The notes under the pieces: generated by a model
What the model was told of the DNA's origin: nothing
The model's database searches: none
What the model saw: only the letters and a program-made list of their open reading frames with translations
Assembly: GCA_963777165.1 (NCBI GenBank)
Contig: CAVZPO010000026.1
Span: 124,001-188,000 of the forward strand
DNA from: DYJB01 sp963777165
GTDB lineage: Bacteria > Chloroflexota > Anaerolineae > Anaerolineales > E44-bin32
Direction of reading: 5' to 3'
Length of the DNA stretch: 64,000 nucleotides
Shown here: positions 59,631 to 64,000 of the stretch, piece after piece
Layout of the letters: the number at the start of each line of letters is the position of its first letter
Position numbering within the stretch: position 1 is the first letter of the stretch
Position numbers and translations under genes: made by a program

Positions 59631-60636
59631 TACCCTCTCCCTCTTCCACGTCGACGATTTTCAACCGGCGACTGACGATCCACGCCACCACTCCCCCCAT
59701 CACCAATCCGACGATGCCGCCCTGGATCAACCCCGTGTAGAGACGGGCAGAGTTGGTCGCCTGCAGGTTGGTGATCTCGGCCCCCTGGGCCTGGACCTGC
59801 TGTTGAAGTTCCTCAAGGTTCGGTCCGCCGGCGGCGTCGACCTGGCCCGTGAGCTCCAGAATGGTGGACCGTGAGTGGACCGTATCCTGGTGGCAGCCGA
59901 TGCAGGCCTCGGATCCGACGGAGAACGTGTGGCCGGTGGGCGACAGGCCAAGGATCGGTGCGCTGGTGCGAGGGCCGGTGTACATGTGGCAGTTGCTGCA
60001 CTGCAGCCCGGCATTGGCGTGCGAGCCGTGGGTGAAGGACTGTCCCGGATCCTTGTGGCAGTTGGTGCACAGGGCGGTCACGCTCTCGAACTTGGATTTC
60101 TGAGTGTGCGGGTCGTGACAGGTCTGGCAATCGAGGCCGATCTGGCCGTGCTTGCTGGCGCGCCATTCATTGGTGGTGGTCTTGTGGCATGTGGCGCACA
60201 GCGAGGCGTCCGGCGTGACCGGCATCGGCTGGGTCGGGTGACCTTGCTGGAAAGGACCATGACACGACTCGCACGTCACGCCTTCAAGGGCGTAGGTGCC
60301 ACTCAGAGAGTCGTAGCCTGTGGTGTGGCACTCGAGGCATGAGTTCTTGCTCCCGTCCTTGGTCCAGTCCTCCTGGAAGACGGGACTTGAGAACGCCTGC
60401 GAGTGCAGGCTGACGCTCCAGACGTCATGTTCATCCGCATGGCAGGTATCGCAGACGGATGGGCCGACATAGGTTGCCGGGCCTGCTGGAGCCGGGGTGG
60501 GGGTGGTCTGCTGAGCCGGCGCAGCCGCCGCCGGCGCGGCTGCGCCGTAGGCCGCGCCTAGTGCCAGACAGGCACCAAAGGCCACCGTGAAGGTCAGGCC
60601 GATCAGGGTTCTGCGTCCGGGCTTGACTTGTTTCAT
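59605..60636 (-). CDS. Octaheme cytochrome c with coiled coil and C-terminal TM
   Basis: A 343-residue exported cytochrome, first gene of the operon. After signal and Thr/Pro linker, eight CxxCH sites appear: CDTCH, CLECH, CESCH, CATCH, CQTCH, CTNCH, CSNCH, CIGCH, spread over residues 62-235. A short coiled coil (NLEELQQQVQAQGAEITNLQ) and a TM (IQGGIVGLVMGGVVAWIV) follow with an acidic tail inside. The isolated CESCHGP and CATCHK sites resemble the cytochrome c554/DmsE-like group. Its end overlaps the ferredoxin gene by 26 bases. It likely replaces a catalytic subunit as the external redox partner of ferredoxin/NrfD. Confidence 0.92.
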   Translation of the reverse strand: MKQVKPGRRTLIGLTFTVAFGACLALGAAYGAAAPAAAAPAQQTTPTPAPAGPATYVGPSVCDTCHADEHDVWSVSLHSQAFSSPVFQEDWTKDGSKNSCLECHTTGYDSLSGTYALEGVTCESCHGPFQQGHPTQPMPVTPDASLCATCHKTTTNEWRASKHGQIGLDCQTCHDPHTQKSKFESVTALCTNCHKDPGQSFTHGSHANAGLQCSNCHMYTGPRTSAPILGLSPTGHTFSVGSEACIGCHQDTVHSRSTILELTGQVDAAGGPNLEELQQQVQAQGAEITNLQATNSARLYTGLIQGGIVGLVMGGVVAWIVSRRLKIVDVEEGEGNGQEAPEG

Positions 60637-60911
60637 GCCTGCAGTCTCCTCAAGCGTGATCGGAACGCCCAGCCAAGCGAAGCGTCTGTCCGGAGGGGGG
60701 AGGAGTGAAGTCGGCCCGTTTGGCCCGCCCGAGCGAAACCCGGAAAACCGGGCAGGGGGCCAAGTGGCGCAGGGACGTTTGGGTGGCCGACCGGCTCCTC
60801 ACCGCCCAGGAACCGGAATGGGTCAGACGACCCACTGGGTTGGGTAGTCTGAGCCATTCCATTCTGCGGCCTAGGCTCTGTCAAGCTTAGTGGGGGCCAT
60901 CACAAGCGGAC

Positions 60912-60925
60912 TTGACGAATGTCAC
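60912..60925. promoter_or_regulatory. CRP/FNR-type operator TTGAC-N4-GTCAC
   Basis: TTGACGAATGTCAC is a near-perfect inverted repeat (TGAC-N4-GTCA core) centred at 60918.5, about 70 bases upstream of the predicted start point. That distance suits a class-I CRP/FNR activator. The spacing and half-sites match the longer palindrome at 63896. Confidence 0.45.
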
Positions 60926-61245
60926 ATAAAGGACAGTCTTGAGCCGAATACTGGGTTCTGAGCGGGGATGGGGGCAGGATGGACCAAAGCACTGGGGGCG
61001 ACGCTGCCGGCTCCGCAGAGGCCGAATGGCCCGGCGAGGCCATGTCCGCCCGATGCGGCGCCAGGACTTCTACCCGCCGCACGGGATGCCAAGGCAGGCG
61101 CTGGCGGGCTGGGGAATGGGCGAAAGGCACCCGTGCCTCAGATCCAACTCCTTCAGGCGTCCGGTTCGGCGAGTCGGTCGAGCATCCGCGTGACGGGAGG
61201 CGAAGCCTCCGGCTCCTATCGGACGAGACGGTGCCGCGGCCCACG

Positions 61246-61279
61246 GGGAAAAGAAGACCGGGCACACGTGTGCCCGGTC
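61246..61279 (-). terminator. Rho-independent terminator of the decaheme gene
   Basis: GACCGGGCACAC (61256-61267) and GTGTGCCCGGTC (61268-61279) form a perfect 24-base palindrome. On the minus strand it is followed by TTCTTTTCCCC. It lies 25 bases beyond the stop of the decaheme gene. Confidence 0.88.
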
Positions 61280-61303
61280 TCATTCCTGCGGTCCGGTCGG
61301 AGA

Positions 61304-63514
61304 TTACGGCCGGGTCATGCCGGCGACAGAGCCGCCGACGCTCTTCAGCGAATTGTACAGGAACTGGATGACGTACTTCGGGTTGTGCGTGAACGCACCC
61401 GGATCCTTGTACGAGTACTGAAGGTTGTACGCCGCCCGGAGCAAGTTCGGCGTCCAGGCGTTGTAGCGCACCCCTGCACCCTTGTCGTCCACGTCGCCCT
61501 TCCCGTCCTCGTCCTTGTCGACGAAGAAGTACGGGTATGCGGCGGGGTCGTAGACGATCGGCGTGCCCGCCTTCTTGGCGTACGCCTTGACGGCATCGTA
61601 CAGGGCGGTCCGCAGCGTGTCGATCTCGCCGTAGATGCCCTCGGTGGCGTTGCCGTCGCCGTCGTAGTCCGTCGTCGACATGCGGATGGTCTGCAGGTCT
61701 TCTTCAGACGTTACGGTGGTGTGGCAGGCCTTGCACGCGTCGACCTTGACGCCCAGCTGATGCACTTCGTGGCACTGGGCGCACTGGTTGAGCGGGTGCT
61801 CGGTGTTCTGGCCGACGTACTCCTGGCCAGCGTACTGGTAGGCGCCCTTGGCTGCATCGCCGAAGAGGGTCGCGCCGGCAGCGAAGTAGTGGACGTTCTT
61901 GAAGCTGATCGTTTCGTCCACCGTGTCAGCCGGCTTGTCGCCCAGGTACTTGTCCAGGCTGACCGTCGACTCGCGTCCCTGGTGGCACTCGATGCACAGG
62001 TTGGAGTCCACCGGCACCAGGTTGCCATCGGCGTCCTTCTCGGTGCTGAACGTCAGTTTGGCGCCGCTCGGGAACGGGACGGAGGTGACGGCGTAGCGCG
62101 CCGGGAAGCCCGCGGCGGCGTCATGGCACGTGGTGCACATGAAGCCGTTGGCAGGCGGCTGACCGACAACGCCCGTGATGAGCAGCGAGCCGGTCGAGGT
62201 CAGGTAGGTCGTGCCGGCGTTGTGGATGAACTGGGGCAGCCCGCCGGCGCTGTGGCACTTGGCGCAGCCGGCAGGAACCTCACCGTCGGCGTCCCAGTCG
62301 CGGAACGGCATGCCGTTGCCGGCGAAGTGCCCGGCGTCGTCACGGCGCAGAGCCGCCATGTCGACCTGGACTTTGGTGCTCAGGTCCTCGATCGAGTTGT
62401 AGACCAGTTCGATGATGTACTTGCCGTTGTGGGCGAAGGCCCCCGGGTCCTTGACGGACACCTGGTAGTTGTAGGCCGCCTTGAGCAGGCGGGCGGTCCA
62501 GGAGCCGAACGCCACCCCGGCGCCGTCTGCCTGATCGGCCGCGCCATCACCGTCGGCATCGGCGAACCAGTACGGATAGGCGGCTCCGTCGTAGACCAGC
62601 CCGGTGCCGGCCACATCCTTGGCGTACGCCTGCATCGTCGTGTACAGGACTTCCTGCAACCCGGCGAGCTCGGCGGCGATGCCTTCGGTAACGTCACCGT
62701 TGCCGTTGTAGTCTTCCAGCGAGCCCTGCATGCGGACGTTCTTCAGGTCCTCGGTGGAGGTGACGTTGGTGTGGCATTCCTTGCACGTCTCGATGCGCAC
62801 TTCCAGCGTGTGCTGGTTGTGGCAGGCGACGCAGGTGTCCACCTCCGCCACGTGGCGGAACTTGGGGTCGTAGAGCTTGCCGTCGTACTCGTAACCCATC
62901 TGGGCCTGCGAGCCGTACAGCGTCGCGCCGGCGGCGAAGTAGTGAACGTTGCGGAAGCCGAAGCGGACGTCGGTGCCCTCGGCGTTCTTCATCGGGGCAA
63001 CCACCGCGTCGACGTCGGTGACCGCAAAGTCAGTGATCTGCTTGTCCACGCTCACCTTGGACTCACGCCCCTGGTGGCAGGTCATGCAGCGCGCCTCACC
63101 CTCCTCGGAGGTCTCCACGACCTTGCCGGAGGGGAAGGTGACCGAGGTCAAGGCCATGGCCTGGTCGTTGTGGCACGTCTCGCAGGTGAACGGACCTGCC
63201 GGGGCGGCGACGTCGGCGGCCTTGCCGTTGGTCAGGAAATCGATGTAGCCGGCGCTGGAATGGCAGCGGGCACAGGCGCCGGGGACCACGGCCGGATCTT
63301 CGGCGTCCCAGTGCACGAACGCCTCCGCCGTGGCGTCGGCGTGGCCGGAGGCCAGAAAGCCCTCTTCGAACGGCACCACAAGCGTCGGCAAAGCCGGCGC
63401 CTCGGTGGCGGAGGGCCCTTCGGCCGTGGGGGTCGTGGTCTGACCGCCGCACGCCGCCAGGACTAGCGCTGCTCCGACCAAAATCAGGCCGAGCAACAAG
63501 GTTGTACGTCTCAT
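61304..63514 (-). CDS. Decaheme cytochrome c lipoprotein with internal duplication
   Basis: A 736-residue lipoprotein: LILVGAALVLAAC is a clean lipobox. Ten CxxCH sites fall in two equivalent halves: CARCH, CETCH, CMTCH, CVACH, CKECH, then CAKCH, CTTCH, CIECH, CAQCH, CKACH. Matching flanks include QGRESKVSVDK/QGRESTVSLDK and NVHYFAAGATLYG/NVHYFAAGATLFG. Each half ends with acidic loops resembling EF-hand/dockerin sites (DYNGNGDVTEG, DADGDGAADQ; DYDGDGNATEG, DKDEDGKGD) and AYPYWFAD/AYPYFFVD. Bound calcium is therefore likely. It has its own promoter and terminator. A cell-surface electron conduit next to the cytochrome operon is inferred; a specific reductase activity is not excluded. Confidence 0.93.
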   Translation of the reverse strand: MRRTTLLLGLILVGAALVLAACGGQTTTPTAEGPSATEAPALPTLVVPFEEGFLASGHADATAEAFVHWDAEDPAVVPGACARCHSSAGYIDFLTNGKAADVAAPAGPFTCETCHNDQAMALTSVTFPSGKVVETSEEGEARCMTCHQGRESKVSVDKQITDFAVTDVDAVVAPMKNAEGTDVRFGFRNVHYFAAGATLYGSQAQMGYEYDGKLYDPKFRHVAEVDTCVACHNQHTLEVRIETCKECHTNVTSTEDLKNVRMQGSLEDYNGNGDVTEGIAAELAGLQEVLYTTMQAYAKDVAGTGLVYDGAAYPYWFADADGDGAADQADGAGVAFGSWTARLLKAAYNYQVSVKDPGAFAHNGKYIIELVYNSIEDLSTKVQVDMAALRRDDAGHFAGNGMPFRDWDADGEVPAGCAKCHSAGGLPQFIHNAGTTYLTSTGSLLITGVVGQPPANGFMCTTCHDAAAGFPARYAVTSVPFPSGAKLTFSTEKDADGNLVPVDSNLCIECHQGRESTVSLDKYLGDKPADTVDETISFKNVHYFAAGATLFGDAAKGAYQYAGQEYVGQNTEHPLNQCAQCHEVHQLGVKVDACKACHTTVTSEEDLQTIRMSTTDYDGDGNATEGIYGEIDTLRTALYDAVKAYAKKAGTPIVYDPAAYPYFFVDKDEDGKGDVDDKGAGVRYNAWTPNLLRAAYNLQYSYKDPGAFTHNPKYVIQFLYNSLKSVGGSVAGMTRP

Positions 63515-63852
63515 CGGACGATTCTCCTCTCATCCTTGGGGAGCATCTAAAAGGAAACGAAGGCGATGCGTATGTCGCTGCCGGTCGCGCGGCCTCCTTT
63601 CCTCGAGCTGGGCGAGGAAGGCCTCAAGCCGGCGAGCGCTCGCTTTGACGGCTTGAGAACCTCATGGTTGCCCGGCTCCGATGGCCAACCCCGGCTGAGC
63701 TGCCCGGATCGATCCATCGCGAAGTTGCCCTGCGGGCGGTGCCCGGGTGACCCGTCCAGGGCGTGACGGACCCCCGCTCTCCCCGGCCGTATGTAGATAC
63801 AGCCGCGCGCCTTGGGTATGGGTAGAACAACCCAGGCGCGTGGGACACACGC

Positions 63853-63911
63853 AGTATAGCCTAACCCAATGTTAATCCCGATGTCCGGGCGGTGTTGTGA
63901 CAAGAGTCACA
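63853..63911 (-). promoter_or_regulatory. Promoter with a perfect CRP-consensus palindrome upstream of the decaheme gene
   Basis: On the minus strand TATACT (63858-63853) is a good -10 box without a -35. TGTGACAAGAGTCACA at 63896-63911 is a perfect inverted repeat matching the CRP consensus TGTGA-N6-TCACA, centred about 58 bases upstream of the expected start point. A lone GTCAC half-site occurs near 63928. The rest of 63515-64000 holds the ~330-base leader and no gene. Confidence 0.55.
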
Positions 63912-64000
63912 GATACACGTGCCAGTTGTCACATTGTACCCGTTCTTGGCCGACTTTGCCATGACCCAGAGCGAGGAGCGGATTGGAAGGACAGGCCCAT

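Larger units (their letters stand above)
60637..61303 (-). promoter_or_regulatory. Regulatory gap upstream of the nine-gene cytochrome operon
   Basis: These 667 bases hold no supported gene. On the minus strand TTGACA (60884-60879) and TGGAAT (60861-60856) are 17 bases apart, giving a start point near 60849 and a leader of about 213 bases. A smaller hairpin with arms CCCGG/CCGGG and an AAAA loop lies near 60737-60750. The operator-like site at 60912-60925 and the terminator at 61246-61279 are listed separately. Confidence 0.5.

Noticed and set aside
51258..60636. Assignment of the operon as alternative complex III or as a nitrite or DMSO reductase
   Set aside because: The large ActB-type fusion, ActD/E/F subunits and any molybdopterin or NrfA catalytic subunit are absent; only the ferredoxin and NrfD parts match.
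60968..63466. An 832-codon open frame on the plus strand opposite the decaheme cytochrome
   Set aside because: It is the antisense image of a gene with ten CxxCH motifs, lipobox and internal duplication; its own translation has no domain and is Val/Gly/Arg-biased as expected from high GC.

Overview
The window is 64 kb of high-GC bacterial DNA. No marker gene fixes the taxonomy. Several traits suggest a Chloroflexota (Anaerolineae-like) bacterium: Thr/Pro-rich linkers in many lipoproteins, a thioester alpha-2-macroglobulin, split and fused cytochrome b/c polypeptides, and very many multiheme cytochromes. This placement is an inference.

Positions 1-26.9 kb hold mixed housekeeping and envelope genes: XdhC, a GNAT, two zinc metallopeptidases, CoaBC, DUF72, a DUF3048 lipoprotein, adenosine-specific kinase, a P1 peptidase, bactofilin, alpha-2-macroglobulin, a HAD hydrolase, tRNA-Leu, a YchF GTPase and a patatin. 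An ApbE / ferric-reductase-like membrane protein / PepSY-like operon (7.1-9.6 kb) stands back to back with an OmpR-type two-component system (9.8-11.8 kb), with tandem 9-bp repeats between them. Positions 27-38.3 kb hold a 10-TM orphan with an internal repeat, a CAP-LysM protein, a copper-type cluster (CopC-CopD-cytochrome c fusion, a related secreted protein and two small Cys/His-rich membrane proteins), tRNA-Ser, a short-chain dehydrogenase remnant, a beta-CASP nuclease and RNase D.

From 38.6 kb to the end the window is almost entirely respiratory. A first bc-type operon (Rieske, cytochrome b, two diheme cytochromes c, a zinc-ribbon membrane protein) is followed by a NarL-type two-component system. 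A second bc complex on the minus strand consists of a Rieske protein, a b6-like cytochrome b, and a subunit-IV protein fused to seven c-type heme domains. A compact nine-gene minus-strand operon (60636 down to 51258) then encodes an octaheme cytochrome, a four-cluster ferredoxin, an NrfD/HybB membrane protein, two paralogous pairs of nonaheme cytochrome plus b561-type cytochrome, and a NapC-like multiheme cytochrome. It has no recognisable catalytic subunit. A decaheme lipoprotein made of two 5-heme halves lies upstream. I count about 58 heme-binding motifs (56 CxxCH plus one CX3CH and one CX4CH).

The working model is a menaquinone-linked electron-transfer machine in and outside the membrane: ferredoxin/NrfD and b561 subunits exchange electrons with quinone, and multiheme cytochromes carry them to an external or separately encoded partner. 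CRP/FNR-type palindromes (TGAC-N4-GTCA) lie upstream of both multiheme units. Seven genes carry an apparent frameshift, every one equivalent to a single extra base. This looks more like sequence error than seven pseudogenes and affects how the annotation should be read.
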